A stretch of 43,747 nt of DNA. Origin: Ilumatobacteraceae bacterium (GTDB lineage Bacteria; Actinomycetota; Acidimicrobiia; Acidimicrobiales; Ilumatobacteraceae). Shown in pieces: positions 30,514 to 39,286 of the stretch. Below the pieces are notes generated by a model. It saw only the letters and a program-made list of their open reading frames with translations. It was not told the DNA's origin and searched no databases. The stretch's first letter is position 1. Each line of letters begins with the position of its first letter. The position numbers and the translations under genes were made by a program. The stretch is from the NCBI GenBank assembly GCA_022425725.1, contig JAKMEY010000054.1, forward strand, positions 1 through 43,747, written 5' to 3'.

Positions 30514-32895
30514 ATGGCTGATCCCATCCGTGTGTCTGGAGCAATTTCAGGCACCGACCGAACCCTGACGTTTGAGACAGGGAAATTTGCCCCACAAAGC
30601 CAAGGTGCAGTTCTTGCGACTATTGGTGAAACTCGTGTTCTCACCACAGCGAACGCTGCACGCGATGTCCGTCCAGGTGTCGATTTCTTCCCGTTGACGG
30701 TCGACGTTGAAGAGCGTTCATACGCAGCCGGCAAAATTCCCGGCTCGTTCTTCCGTCGTGAGGGTCGTCCAACAGAAGATGCAATCCTTACCTGTCGCCT
30801 TACCGACCGGCCTCTCCGACCTGCATTCCCTGACGGTTTCCGTAATGAGGTTCAGGTCGTCTCAACCGTGCTTGGCGTTGACATGGCAAATCCCCACGAC
30901 GTGCTGTCGATTAACGCTGCATCAGCGGCTCTTATGATCTCAGGTATCCCATTTGAAGGGCCGATCGGCTCGGTTCGTGTGGCCTACACCACCGGAGGTC
31001 AGTGGATTCCTCACCCCACCTACGACGATGGTGAAGCTTCAACTTTCGAACTTGTTGTCGCTGGTCGTGAACTCGACAACGGCGACGTGGCCATCATGAT
31101 GGTTGAAGCCGGAGGCACTGAGCAGAGCTTCTACTTTTACGAAGACGGCGCCCCCAAAGTTGATGAGGTCGCGCTCGCGGAAGGTCTTGACGCGTCGAAG
31201 CAGTGGATCAAAGAGTCGATCGCATTGCAGCGTCAGCTCGTCGCAAGCGTCATCGCAACATCGGGCCCGATTGAAGAACTTCCGTTCACTCCGGTGCTCG
31301 ACTACACGCCCGAAGTGTTCGCTGCCGTGGAAGGCTGTGTGCACGGCGAGATCAGTGCCGCTGTCGCAATTGCAGGTAAGGCGGAACGCAATGCCGCAAC
31401 CGATGAAGCGACCGCAAAAGCGCTCGGCGCGCTGTGCGGCGAAGATGGCGAATTCGCTGGTCAAGAAAAGGCCGTGAAGGAAGCAGTTCGCTCTCTCACG
31501 AAGAAACTTGTTCGTCGTCGCATTGTTGACGAAGGTCTCCGAATCGACGGTCGCGGGGTCCGAGACCTCCGTCCGGTATCAGCAGAAGTTGGTGTGCTTC
31601 CGACCGCCCATGGTTCGGGTCTTTTCCAGCGTGGCGAGACCCAAGTCATGAACGTGTTGACCCTGGCGATGCCTCGTATGAACCAGTTGATTGACTCATT
31701 GTCTCCCAACAACGAGAAGCGCTATCTGCATCACTACAACATGCCGCCGTGGTCCAATGGCGAGACCGGTCGAGTGGGTTCACCGAAGCGTCGCGAGATC
31801 GGCCATGGTGCTCTTGCTGCTCGGGCAGTGATGCCAGTTGTTCCAAACCAGGAAGACTTTGCATACACGCTTCGCCTCGTGTCAGAGGTCATGTCGTCAA
31901 ACGGTTCAACGTCGATGGGGTCGGTGTGCTCATCGAGCCTTTCGTTGATGGATGCCGGTGTGCCAATTCGAGGCGCAGTTTCAGGCATCGCAATGGGCCT
32001 CGTGAAAGATGGTGACAACTACGTGACGTTGACTGACATCCTCGGTGCCGAGGACGCGTTCGGCGATATGGACTTCAAAGTTGCGGGAACCCAGGACGCG
32101 ATCACTGCACTCCAGCTCGATACGAAGATTGAGGGAATCCCCGCTCAGGTGCTTGCCGACGCCCTTCAGCAAGCCCGTGAAGCTCGTATGGAGATTCTTG
32201 ACGTCATGAATGCTGCTATCGCTGCCCCTCGAACAGAGGTTGCAGAAACTGCTCCGAAGATCGTGACGATCACCATTCCGATCGACAAGGTCGGGGAGGT
32301 CATCGGGCCGAAGGGCAAGATCATCAACACCATTCAGGCCGAGACCGGAGCAGACATTGCAGTCGATGACGACGGTGCGGTGGGCATTGTGACTATTGCG
32401 GCGGTCGAATCATGGCGCATGGAAGAGGCTCGCACGGCGATCGTCAACATCGTCGATCCGCCGAAGGCTGAAATTGGTGTCACCTACACCGGTCGTGTCG
32501 TCAACATCACCAAGTTTGGGGCGTTTGTCAACATCCTTCCTGGTCGTGACGGCCTGCTGCACATCTCGAAGATTGGCCGTGGCAAGCGGATCAACTCCGT
32601 TGAAGATGTGCTCTCGCTTGGAGATGAGGTCGAAGTTGTCGTTGATGAGATCGATGACCGCGGCAAGGTGTCATTGAGCCCAGCGGGCGACATCGTTCCT
32701 GATTCTGGGGGCGATGGTGCGTCCGACTCAGGTGCCCAGGCTGCAGATACTGCTCCTCAGGCTTCGGGTGACGGAGAGATTGAATCGGTCAGTTTCGACG
32801 CAAGCTTTGATGCTGAACTCGCAGATGAGCTTGGTGACCTCGGCCCAAGCGCCGAGCGCCGAGGTGGCGGCGATGGACGTCGCCGGCATCGCTAA
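30514..32895 (+). CDS. pnp: Polyribonucleotide nucleotidyltransferase (PNPase)
   Basis: This 793-residue 3'-5' phosphorolytic exoribonuclease forms a trimer. Two RNase PH domains flank an alpha-helical domain: the first is marked by FFPLTVDVEERSYAAGKIPG and FFRREGRPTEDAIL, the second by GLFQRGETQVMNVLTLA and SSNGSTSMGSVCSSSLSLMDAGVP. A KH domain (VGEVIGPKGKIINTIQAETG) and an S1 domain (YTGRVVNITKFGAFVNILPG) follow, then an acidic tail. The strong Shine-Dalgarno AAAGGAG precedes ATG 30514. The last residues (RRGGGDGRRRHR) are basic. Confidence 0.97.
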   Translation: MADPIRVSGAISGTDRTLTFETGKFAPQSQGAVLATIGETRVLTTANAARDVRPGVDFFPLTVDVEERSYAAGKIPGSFFRREGRPTEDAILTCRLTDRPLRPAFPDGFRNEVQVVSTVLGVDMANPHDVLSINAASAALMISGIPFEGPIGSVRVAYTTGGQWIPHPTYDDGEASTFELVVAGRELDNGDVAIMMVEAGGTEQSFYFYEDGAPKVDEVALAEGLDASKQWIKESIALQRQLVASVIATSGPIEELPFTPVLDYTPEVFAAVEGCVHGEISAAVAIAGKAERNAATDEATAKALGALCGEDGEFAGQEKAVKEAVRSLTKKLVRRRIVDEGLRIDGRGVRDLRPVSAEVGVLPTAHGSGLFQRGETQVMNVLTLAMPRMNQLIDSLSPNNEKRYLHHYNMPPWSNGETGRVGSPKRREIGHGALAARAVMPVVPNQEDFAYTLRLVSEVMSSNGSTSMGSVCSSSLSLMDAGVPIRGAVSGIAMGLVKDGDNYVTLTDILGAEDAFGDMDFKVAGTQDAITALQLDTKIEGIPAQVLADALQQAREARMEILDVMNAAIAAPRTEVAETAPKIVTITIPIDKVGEVIGPKGKIINTIQAETGADIAVDDDGAVGIVTIAAVESWRMEEARTAIVNIVDPPKAEIGVTYTGRVVNITKFGAFVNILPGRDGLLHISKIGRGKRINSVEDVLSLGDEVEVVVDEIDDRGKVSLSPAGDIVPDSGGDGASDSGAQAADTAPQASGDGEIESVSFDASFDAELADELGDLGPSAERRGGGDGRRRHR

Positions 32896-32915
32896 CCGCT
32901 CGATAACGCGTTGAC

Positions 32916-32988
32916 GACCGAGCGTGTTGCCGTTCTTGACATTGAGTTGACCGTTGCGGTGAACCCATTCAAGAACACACGCTCGGTC
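32916..32988 (+). other. 73-nt extended stem-loop downstream of pnp
   Basis: GACCGAGCGTGT (32916-32927) pairs perfectly with ACACGCTCGGTC (32977-32988). After a small internal loop, TTCTTGA (32933-32939) pairs with TCAAGAA (32969-32975). Inside that, GTTGACCG and CGGTGAAC can pair except for one G-G mismatch. No T-tract follows, so it is not a standard intrinsic terminator. It could be a factor-dependent terminator, an mRNA 3'-end stabiliser or a small RNA. Confidence 0.6.
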
Positions 32989-33158
32989 TCAACTTGTGTA
33001 GGGAAGTATGGGAGCTCACAAGACGATCTGCGCACATCGCTGGTGTGCGATCGTGCAGTGTCGCCTCAGTAGATTCACTACTGATCTCAGCAGCCGTTTA
33101 CGGGGCAAAGCGTGTCACTGTCTCGGATCGTGTCGCGTAACGGAGTACCGTCTTCGCC
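32989..33158. other. Gap before dapB
   Basis: No ORF with coding character was seen. TACCGT (33146-33151) ends seven bases before the dapB ATG and is the likely -10 of a leaderless dapB message. GTAG-ATTCA-CTAC is a short inverted repeat within the gap. Confidence 0.5.
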
Positions 33159-33926
33159 ATGGCGAGCATTCGTGTGGGAGTAGTTGGCGCAACTGGACGG
33201 ATGGGTCAAGCCGTCTGTGATGCGGTCAGCGATGCCGAAACCCTCGAGTTAGTCGCCGCTGTTGATGTGAATGGCTCTGGCATCATTCATGGAGTTGAAG
33301 TGTCATCAGATCTCCGTGCGCTAGCCGAAGCATCGTGTGATGTGGTGGTTGACTTCACGACGGCCGAGGCTGCACGGGTCACGCTTCCATTTCTCGCTCT
33401 GCATGGCATACACGCAGTTGTTGGTACGACCGGTTTTGATGACGATGACATGGCTGCCTTTGCGTCTGCGTTTGACGGGTCGGGTGCCAATTGTCTGATC
33501 GCCGCAAATTTTGCGATTTCAGCGGTGCTGATGATGAAGTTCGCGGCGGAAGCCGCTGCGCTGTTCGATACAGCCGAGATCATTGAGTTGCATCACGACG
33601 AGAAAATTGACGCGCCGTCGGGGACTGCGCTTGCGACCGCCAGAATGATGCAGCCCGGCGAGCACGGCTGGGCGGATGATCCAACTCAGATTCAAGAACC
33701 CGAGGGCGCTCGAGGCGGAGAAGGCCCAAACGGAGTTCGAATTCATTCGGTGAGAATGAGAGGAATGACTGCCCACCAGGAGGTCATCCTTGGCGCTCAG
33801 GGGCAGACGCTGAGCATTCGTCAAGACTCGTACGACCGCACGAGCTTCATGCCCGGAGTGGTACTTGCATGCAAGAAGATCCAGGAGGCATCGGGCCTCA
33901 CCGTTGGTTTAGACGCTCTGTTGTAG
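33159..33926 (+). CDS. dapB: 4-hydroxy-tetrahydrodipicolinate reductase
   Basis: DapB catalyses the second committed step of lysine/diaminopimelate synthesis. The 255-residue protein has VGVVGATGRMGQAV for NAD(P), VDFTTAEAARVTLPF, VVGTTGFDDDD and NFAISAVLMMKFA. The catalytic stretch is ELHHDEKIDAPSGTALATA. ATG 33159 is preceded by TACCGT with seven bases between. dapA lies about 4.5 kb downstream, separated by five other genes. Confidence 0.95.
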   Translation: MASIRVGVVGATGRMGQAVCDAVSDAETLELVAAVDVNGSGIIHGVEVSSDLRALAEASCDVVVDFTTAEAARVTLPFLALHGIHAVVGTTGFDDDDMAAFASAFDGSGANCLIAANFAISAVLMMKFAAEAAALFDTAEIIELHHDEKIDAPSGTALATARMMQPGEHGWADDPTQIQEPEGARGGEGPNGVRIHSVRMRGMTAHQEVILGAQGQTLSIRQDSYDRTSFMPGVVLACKKIQEASGLTVGLDALL

Positions 33927-33953
33927 AGCGAGGCGGAACGTTGCGGATCGGCG

Positions 33954-34148
33954 TCAGCCGAGTGTGCACGCCATGTCAACGCCGCAGCAGAGCGGTGACT
34001 TAATTTTGCCGTGGTCGTTCGGGCATTTCGAGATTTGCACAGTTGAGCCGTCATCGCGGGTGAGTACATCGTTTTCAAGGGGTGCGTTGCAGGCTCCGCA
34101 TGTTGCGTTGACCGTCATTCCACATGATGAACATTCGTAGGTGTGCAT
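33954..34148 (-). CDS. Small zinc-ribbon protein
   Basis: This 64-residue protein has C6-x2-C9 and C17-x2-C20, followed by C42, H46 and the CC pair 54-55. The pattern is that of one or two zinc ribbons. ATG 34148 has GGAG seven bases upstream on the minus strand; TACTGT further upstream is a possible -10. Homologous small zinc-binding proteins are common in actinobacteria, but no function is known to me. Confidence 0.75.
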   Translation of the reverse strand: MHTYECSSCGMTVNATCGACNAPLENDVLTRDDGSTVQISKCPNDHGKIKSPLCCGVDMACTLG

Positions 34149-34214
34149 GTTGCTCCAATCTCTCCCGGAAACTTCCAGATCGTCATCGAACAGTATCAGG
34201 TGGTGCGATCGCTC

Positions 34215-34844
34215 TCAGGACCGACGCGTATTTCTCATATTGGTGAGAAGCACGAGAATGACGGAACCGCCGACAAACCACCACGAGTATTTCTGAAGCA
34301 GATTGATCACGTCGGTGAGCTGTTCGCTGAAGACATGTGCGAGCCATTGAATGAGGGCGAGACGCGCAATGAGGCCGAGAGCAATGAGAGCCGCAAGCCT
34401 GGCTGGTGCCGTTCGTTGAATGCCGCTGATTGCCGCAACGATGTTTGAGCCGACGAAAAAGGGGATCAGCGCCCAGTCGGCTTTCGTAAAGCCCGCTCGA
34501 AGTCGCGTGATCGTCGGCTCGTCAACGCCAAGGTATTTCACGAACAGGGCAAGAATCTGATCGCCGTATGCACGTCCGGCGAGGTGGCAGACAATGAACG
34601 CAATTGCGAGGCGTGAACTCCCGATGAGCCAGTAGGCAACTCCGCTGATGTCAGTGCCGAGCACGAGAGCGAGATAGCGATTTCTTGACGACAGCACGAG
34701 GAGCACTTCGGGTGACGACAGCACGAGGCGAGCCCACGTGATTGCTGCAATGTTGGTGCAGACCACAAGGACGATGAAAGCAGCGATCGATGCTCGGCCC
34801 CATCGGGGGCGGAGTGGTATCGAGTCTGTCGGTTCTGAGGTCAC
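34215..34844 (-). CDS. Integral membrane protein, VTT/DedA-like
   Basis: The 209-residue protein has about five hydrophobic segments, including AFIVLVVCTNIAAITWARLV, VAYWLIGSSRLAIAFIVCHL and WWFVGGSVILVLLTN near the C-terminus. FFVGSNIVAAISGIQRTAPARLA recalls the F-x-x-x-N and Gly pattern of VTT (DedA/SNARE-associated) proteins, but the match is weak. GTG 34844 is preceded by TATCGT (minus strand, 34856-34851) with six bases between. Could be a generic membrane protein of unknown function. Confidence 0.6.
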   Translation of the reverse strand: MTSEPTDSIPLRPRWGRASIAAFIVLVVCTNIAAITWARLVLSSPEVLLVLSSRNRYLALVLGTDISGVAYWLIGSSRLAIAFIVCHLAGRAYGDQILALFVKYLGVDEPTITRLRAGFTKADWALIPFFVGSNIVAAISGIQRTAPARLAALIALGLIARLALIQWLAHVFSEQLTDVINLLQKYSWWFVGGSVILVLLTNMRNTRRS

Positions 34845-34905
34845 ATGTAAACGATATCTGTCAGCCCTTCGGCCTGAGTTTCTGAGTCGGTTAGCGTTTT
34901 AGGTC

Positions 34906-36534
34906 ATGCAAGGCCTCATGCAAGACGTACCACTAAATATTTCTCATCTCTTCGATCGGGCGGAGCGGTATCACCCTCACAAAGAACTGGTGACGGCAAC
35001 AGTAAATGGTCGCAAGCGGACGAACTACGGCGAGTGGGCGACAAGAACTCGCCAGTTAGGCGGTGTGCTCGACGCACTGGAGATTTCTGAGTTCGGGCGA
35101 GTGGCGACCTTCTCATGGAATACCGCACAGCATCTTGAGTTGTACTTCGCTGCCCCGTGCACCGGTCGGGTCTTGCACACGTTGAACATCAGGTTGTTCC
35201 CAGAACAACTCACCTACATCGTCAATCACGCTGATGACGAAGTGATCTTTGTTGATCGTTCGTTGCTGTCATTGCTCGCTCCGTTGCTTCCGACGTTTGA
35301 TCGTTTGAAGCATCTCGTACTCATCGATGACGGTGACGGTGACATCCCTGACGATCTTTCAGGCTTTGAGTTGTTGCACTACGAGGATCTGTTGGAGAGC
35401 TCGGCTCCAGTCGAATGGAAACCGGTTGATGAGCACCGTGCGGCAAGCATGTGTTACACCTCGGGCACGACGGGAAACCCCAAAGGCGTCGTGTATTCGC
35501 ACCGCAGCACGTTCCTCCACACCATGGGCACGATGACCGCAGATTCCCTCGGAGCACGAGAATCAGACGTCGTGATGCCGGTGGTGCCGATGTTCCATGC
35601 AAATGCTTGGGGGCTCGCTCACGCGGGTGTCGCAACAGGAGCGAAAATGGTGATGCCCGGTGCCGACCTTTCTGGCAAGGCGCTGGCTGACCTCATTGTG
35701 GAAGAGCGGGTTTCCCTTGCCGCAGGTGTGCCCACGATTTGGATGCAGGTGCTGCCCGAACTTGAGGGCCGCGATACGTCATCTTTGCGGGCGATTCCTT
35801 GCGGAGGGTCAGCAGTCCCGCGAGGCCTCTCGGAGGGCTATCGCGAGATCACGGGACTCCCGCTTCTTCAAGCGTGGGGAATGACTGAGACAAGTCCGAT
35901 ATGCGCGGTGTCCCACCTCGATGCAGATCAGCACGACCTGTCGATTGATGAGCAAGCTGAACTTCGGACGACGGTCGGACGGATTTCGTTTGGCGTTGAG
36001 ATGCGCGTTGTTGATCCAGATTCGCAAGAGCGGGTCGATTGGGATGGCGAGTCGAGCGGAGAATTGCAGGTAAGCGGTAACTGGATTGCAAAGACGTATT
36101 ACAACGATGAGCGAGCGAACGAGAGTTTCACTTCCGATGGCTGGCTGCGCACAGGTGACGTTGCGAGCGTTGATGAGCGGGGAAGGGTTCGACTCTTGGA
36201 TCGAACGAAAGATCTCATTAAGTCTGGAGGCGAGTGGATCTCTTCGGTTGAGTTGGAAAACGAGTTGATGTCACATCCGGGGATTGCCGAGGCTGCAGTG
36301 ATTGGGGTACCGCACCCGCGATGGTCAGAGCGTCCGTTGGCCTGTGTTGTGCGGGCTGAAGGTAGCGACATCACCTCCGAAGAGGTGATCGACTTTCTTC
36401 GTGACCGGGTGGCCCGGTGGCAATTGCCTGATGCGGTTGAGTTCATCGCAGAGGTGCCAAAAACCAGTGTGGGCAAATTTTCCAAGAAAGATCTGCGGGC
36501 GCAATATGCCGACTACATACTGCCCGAAGGGTGA
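34906..36534 (+). CDS. Long-chain fatty acid-CoA ligase (AMP-forming)
   Basis: This 542-residue ANL-superfamily enzyme has the P-loop-like YTSGTTGNPKG (184-194), VVPMFHANAWGLAHAG, LLQAWGMTETSPICAVS, GWLRTGDVASVDERGRVRLLDRTKDLIKSGGEW (cited as the region near residues 420-450) and the C-terminal lysine in KTSVGKFSKKDLR. The sequence fits medium/long-chain acyl-CoA ligases of actinobacteria. ATG 34906 has TAGCGT ending eight bases upstream. Divergent from the membrane protein gene. It may supply substrate to the adjacent ferritin-like gene, but this is inference. Confidence 0.9.
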   Translation: MQGLMQDVPLNISHLFDRAERYHPHKELVTATVNGRKRTNYGEWATRTRQLGGVLDALEISEFGRVATFSWNTAQHLELYFAAPCTGRVLHTLNIRLFPEQLTYIVNHADDEVIFVDRSLLSLLAPLLPTFDRLKHLVLIDDGDGDIPDDLSGFELLHYEDLLESSAPVEWKPVDEHRAASMCYTSGTTGNPKGVVYSHRSTFLHTMGTMTADSLGARESDVVMPVVPMFHANAWGLAHAGVATGAKMVMPGADLSGKALADLIVEERVSLAAGVPTIWMQVLPELEGRDTSSLRAIPCGGSAVPRGLSEGYREITGLPLLQAWGMTETSPICAVSHLDADQHDLSIDEQAELRTTVGRISFGVEMRVVDPDSQERVDWDGESSGELQVSGNWIAKTYYNDERANESFTSDGWLRTGDVASVDERGRVRLLDRTKDLIKSGGEWISSVELENELMSHPGIAEAAVIGVPHPRWSERPLACVVRAEGSDITSEEVIDFLRDRVARWQLPDAVEFIAEVPKTSVGKFSKKDLRAQYADYILPEG

Positions 36535-36550
36535 GTGGGTTGCCTCACGG

Positions 36551-36583
36551 TTGACGTGAGACATCTTTGGTAATAATGTCTCA
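36551..36583 (+). promoter_or_regulatory. tetR promoter with internal operator
   Basis: -35 TTGACG (36551-36556), a 17-bp spacer and -10 TAATGT (36574-36579) form the best promoter in the window. The inverted repeat TGAGACAT (36557-36564) N11 ATGTCTCA (36576-36583) fills the spacer and overlaps the -10. A TetR dimer there would block its own promoter. The start GTG 36587 lies seven bases after the -10. Confidence 0.8.
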
Positions 36584-36586
36584 GGT

Positions 36587-37219
36587 GTGACAGTTGCCAC
36601 ATCGCGAAAGGATTCTGCGGTTATTGAACACGCAGTTCTCGACGCGGCGCTCGTCTGCATCCACCGTCTTGGCTTCTCAAAGGTGACGATTGACGACATC
36701 TGCCAAGAATCAGGCGTATCGCGTGCTTCGGTATACCGACTGTTTCCTGGGGGTCGCGATGTGCTCTTTGAGGCGTTACACGTCCGCGAATTGCACCAGT
36801 TCTTTGAGCAGGTGCTCGCAGAGATCGATGGCCTCGACACCGTCGAAGATGTTGTTGCCCGCAGTGTTGCCACAGCAACTTCGCTTCTGCGCACGCACTC
36901 CCATCTCGCAATGATGCTGAGCTCTGAGCCAGGTGAAGCACTTGGCCAACTCACCGCAACCGGACTGCCGAGAATCATCCGAATGGCAACAGTTGCGCTT
37001 TCACCGCAACTTGACCCCCTCATCGGCCGAGAGTCGGCCCACAGATTGATCGACCTTGTCGCCCGTCTTACCGTCTCGTATTTCCTCTCACCGGACGAAT
37101 CAGTTGACCTCAGTGATGCTGATATCGCCCGCCAATTTCTCTGCCCAATCATCACCGCAGTGGCCTTGCCGGAGTCGTTTTCTGGCACAGCCGCAACCCT
37201 CAACAGGAGCACATCATGA
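36587..37219 (+). CDS. TetR family transcriptional regulator
   Basis: The 210-residue protein has a TetR N-terminal helix-turn-helix (VTIDDICQESGVSRASVYRLF, residues about 33-53, then GGRDVLFEAL) and an all-helical ligand domain. GTG 36587 starts seven bases after TAATGT, so the mRNA is probably leaderless. The stop overlaps the next ATG by four bases (37216-37219), so the regulator is translationally coupled to the ferritin-like protein, its likely target. A long open frame on the opposite strand here is a shadow. Confidence 0.93.
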   Translation: MTVATSRKDSAVIEHAVLDAALVCIHRLGFSKVTIDDICQESGVSRASVYRLFPGGRDVLFEALHVRELHQFFEQVLAEIDGLDTVEDVVARSVATATSLLRTHSHLAMMLSSEPGEALGQLTATGLPRIIRMATVALSPQLDPLIGRESAHRLIDLVARLTVSYFLSPDESVDLSDADIARQFLCPIITAVALPESFSGTAATLNRSTS

Positions 37220-38349
37220 GCACCACCGAACAACCAACAGGTCACGCAGCAAACGCTGACATCATCGGCCGCGACGAAATCGACGATATCGAGGCAATTC
37301 TGTCGGTATCCAACGTCGACGTTGACGAGGTTGAACACGTTGTCAAAGACAATGCGGACGCCATCTTCACCTGGGACTATTCCCTTGCGAGGCCACAACT
37401 TCGAAAGTTGTACGAAAAGGCAAAAGTAGGACAGTGGAACGGTACGACCGACTTGCCGTGGGACACCGAAATCCAACTCGACGAGGTCGTGACCTCTGAT
37501 CAGGCGGCATTTTCTGCCGGTCTCAGCCCCGACCATTACGCCGGCACTGTCGTCGAGAAGTGGGGCGATAAAGAGTGGCTCGAATTCGGTATCGATAGTC
37601 GCCGTTGGACGCTGTCGCAGTTCCTTCATGGCGAGCAAGGTGCATTGCTGTGCACCGCTAAAATCACCGAAACGGTTCCGTGGTATGACGCCAAACTGTA
37701 TGCCGCAACTCAGGTTGTTGATGAGGCCCGTCACGTTGAGGTTTTCGCTCGCTACCTCGACGAGAAAATGGACGGAGGATTCCAAGTCAACGCACACCTT
37801 CGGATGCTGCTCGATGACATCATCGAAGACTCGCGATGGGATATGACCTATCTCGGCATGCAGGTCATGGTCGAAGGTCTAGCTCTCGCAGCATTCGGCT
37901 TCATGCACCAAATGACTGAAGAGCCTCTCCTGAAGCAACTGCTTCGCTACGTGATGAGCGACGAAGCTCGACATGTCGCCTTTGGTGTTCTGTCGCTGAA
38001 AGAGGTGTACTCCGAGATGACCGATCGCGAATTGATGGAGCGGCAAGAGTTTGCCTTCGAGGCAGCCATTCGCATGCGCGATCGTTTCTTGCAGCAAGAG
38101 GTTTGGGAAAAGCAGGGTGTGAACCCGAAAGATGTTGTCCCGCTGGTGTTGCGTGACCCGACCCGCGACGTGTTCCAGCAGATGCTGTTCTCGAAGATCG
38201 TGCCCAACTGTAAGAAGCTCGGGCTGCTCGATCGGAACGAATCATGGCTCCGCCGCCGATTCGAGGACATGAACGTCATTCAGTTTGAAGATTGGGAAGA
38301 CACCGGTTCGGAATACCTCAAGTTCGAACTGGGCTCAGAGATTTCCTAA
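37216..38349 (+). CDS. Ferritin-like di-iron oxygenase-type protein
   Basis: The 377-residue helical protein has the full class-I di-iron ligand set: E140 (HGEQGAL), E170-x2-H173 (VDEARHVEVF), E220 (VEGLALAAF) and E250-x2-H253 (SDEARHVAFG). The layout is that of ferritin-like oxygenases/desaturases and R2-like proteins rather than iron-storage ferritin (too long). The acyl-CoA ligase upstream suggests a lipid or CoA-thioester substrate, but this is inference. ATG 37216 overlaps the tetR stop. Substrate unknown. Confidence 0.85.
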   Translation: MSTTEQPTGHAANADIIGRDEIDDIEAILSVSNVDVDEVEHVVKDNADAIFTWDYSLARPQLRKLYEKAKVGQWNGTTDLPWDTEIQLDEVVTSDQAAFSAGLSPDHYAGTVVEKWGDKEWLEFGIDSRRWTLSQFLHGEQGALLCTAKITETVPWYDAKLYAATQVVDEARHVEVFARYLDEKMDGGFQVNAHLRMLLDDIIEDSRWDMTYLGMQVMVEGLALAAFGFMHQMTEEPLLKQLLRYVMSDEARHVAFGVLSLKEVYSEMTDRELMERQEFAFEAAIRMRDRFLQQEVWEKQGVNPKDVVPLVLRDPTRDVFQQMLFSKIVPNCKKLGLLDRNESWLRRRFEDMNVIQFEDWEDTGSEYLKFELGSEIS

Positions 38350-38389
38350 GCGTGGCGACGTGTCATCAGATCACTAGTCTTTGATCTGC

Positions 38390-39286
38390 ATGTCATCGCC
38401 AACGTTCGGACGAATCCTCACCGCTCTGATCACTCCATTTGGGAGTGATGGCAGCGTTGACCTCGACGTAGCTCAGCAACTTGCACGCCGGCTTGTCGAC
38501 GAGGGCAACGAGGGTCTCGTCGTGTGTGGCACCACTGGCGAGTCGCCAGCACTGTCCGATGACGAAAAACTTTCGATGTTGTCAGCGGTGCTTGAAGCTG
38601 TCGACGTTCCGGTCATTGCGGGCACTGTTGGTAACAACACCGCTCATTCGGTCGAACTTTCGTTGCGGGCAAAGGCGCTTGGAGTCCACGGAATCTTGTC
38701 GCTGTGCCCTTATTACAACCGACCGTCGCAGGCAGGTATCGAGCAGCATTTACGTGCCATTGCCCAAGCGGTTGATCTGCCGCAAGTGATTTATGACATT
38801 CCAGTTCGAACAGGCCGGAAGGTTTCATCCGAGGTATTGCTTCGGTTGGCCCATGAAGAGAAGAACGTCATCGGATTGAAAGACGCCGCAGCGAACCCCG
38901 CTGAAACTGCCCAAGTCATTCGCGAAGCACCGGCAGATTTCGAGGTGTATAGCGGCGACGATGGTCTCACCCTTCCGCTGTTGTCGGTGGGCGCCGTGGG
39001 AACGATCGGGGTTGCGACCCACTGGACGGCTCCCGACCATGTCGACATGTTCGCAGCGCTCGAGAGTGGCAATCTTGAGGCGGCGACAGCGATCAACCAG
39101 CGAATGTTGCCAAGTTTCGCGTTCGAAACTGGAGATCTCACCCCTAACCCAATTCCGTCAAAGGCGATGATGCGCACCCTCGGTTTCGAGGTGGGTCAGT
39201 GCCGACTCCCGTTAGGTGATGCGCCGGCCGGTCTCGAAGACGAAGCTCGCCGAATTTACGCAGAGCTGGTGTCAGCACGTGGCTAA
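38390..39286 (+). CDS. dapA: 4-hydroxy-tetrahydrodipicolinate synthase
   Basis: DapA condenses pyruvate with aspartate semialdehyde in lysine/diaminopimelate synthesis. The 298-residue TIM barrel has VCGTTGESPALSDDEK, CPYYNRPSQAGI, the catalytic Tyr in VIYDIPVRTG and the Schiff-base Lys in VIGLKDAAAN. ATG 38390 (MSSPTFGRILTALITPF) fits the family; TTG 38381 is less likely. TAGTCT (38375-38380) is a possible -10. The rnj GTG overlaps the end of dapA by eight bases. Confidence 0.95.
   Translation: MSSPTFGRILTALITPFGSDGSVDLDVAQQLARRLVDEGNEGLVVCGTTGESPALSDDEKLSMLSAVLEAVDVPVIAGTVGNNTAHSVELSLRAKALGVHGILSLCPYYNRPSQAGIEQHLRAIAQAVDLPQVIYDIPVRTGRKVSSEVLLRLAHEEKNVIGLKDAAANPAETAQVIREAPADFEVYSGDDGLTLPLLSVGAVGTIGVATHWTAPDHVDMFAALESGNLEAATAINQRMLPSFAFETGDLTPNPIPSKAMMRTLGFEVGQCRLPLGDAPAGLEDEARRIYAELVSARG

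Noticed and set aside
32916-32988. Intrinsic terminator of pnp
   Set aside because: The long stem is not followed by a T-tract, so it is listed as an unexplained structure instead.
36325-37797. 490-residue open frame on the minus strand
   Set aside because: It lies antisense to the acyl-CoA ligase end, tetR and the di-iron gene, has no domain pattern and has low-complexity shadow composition.
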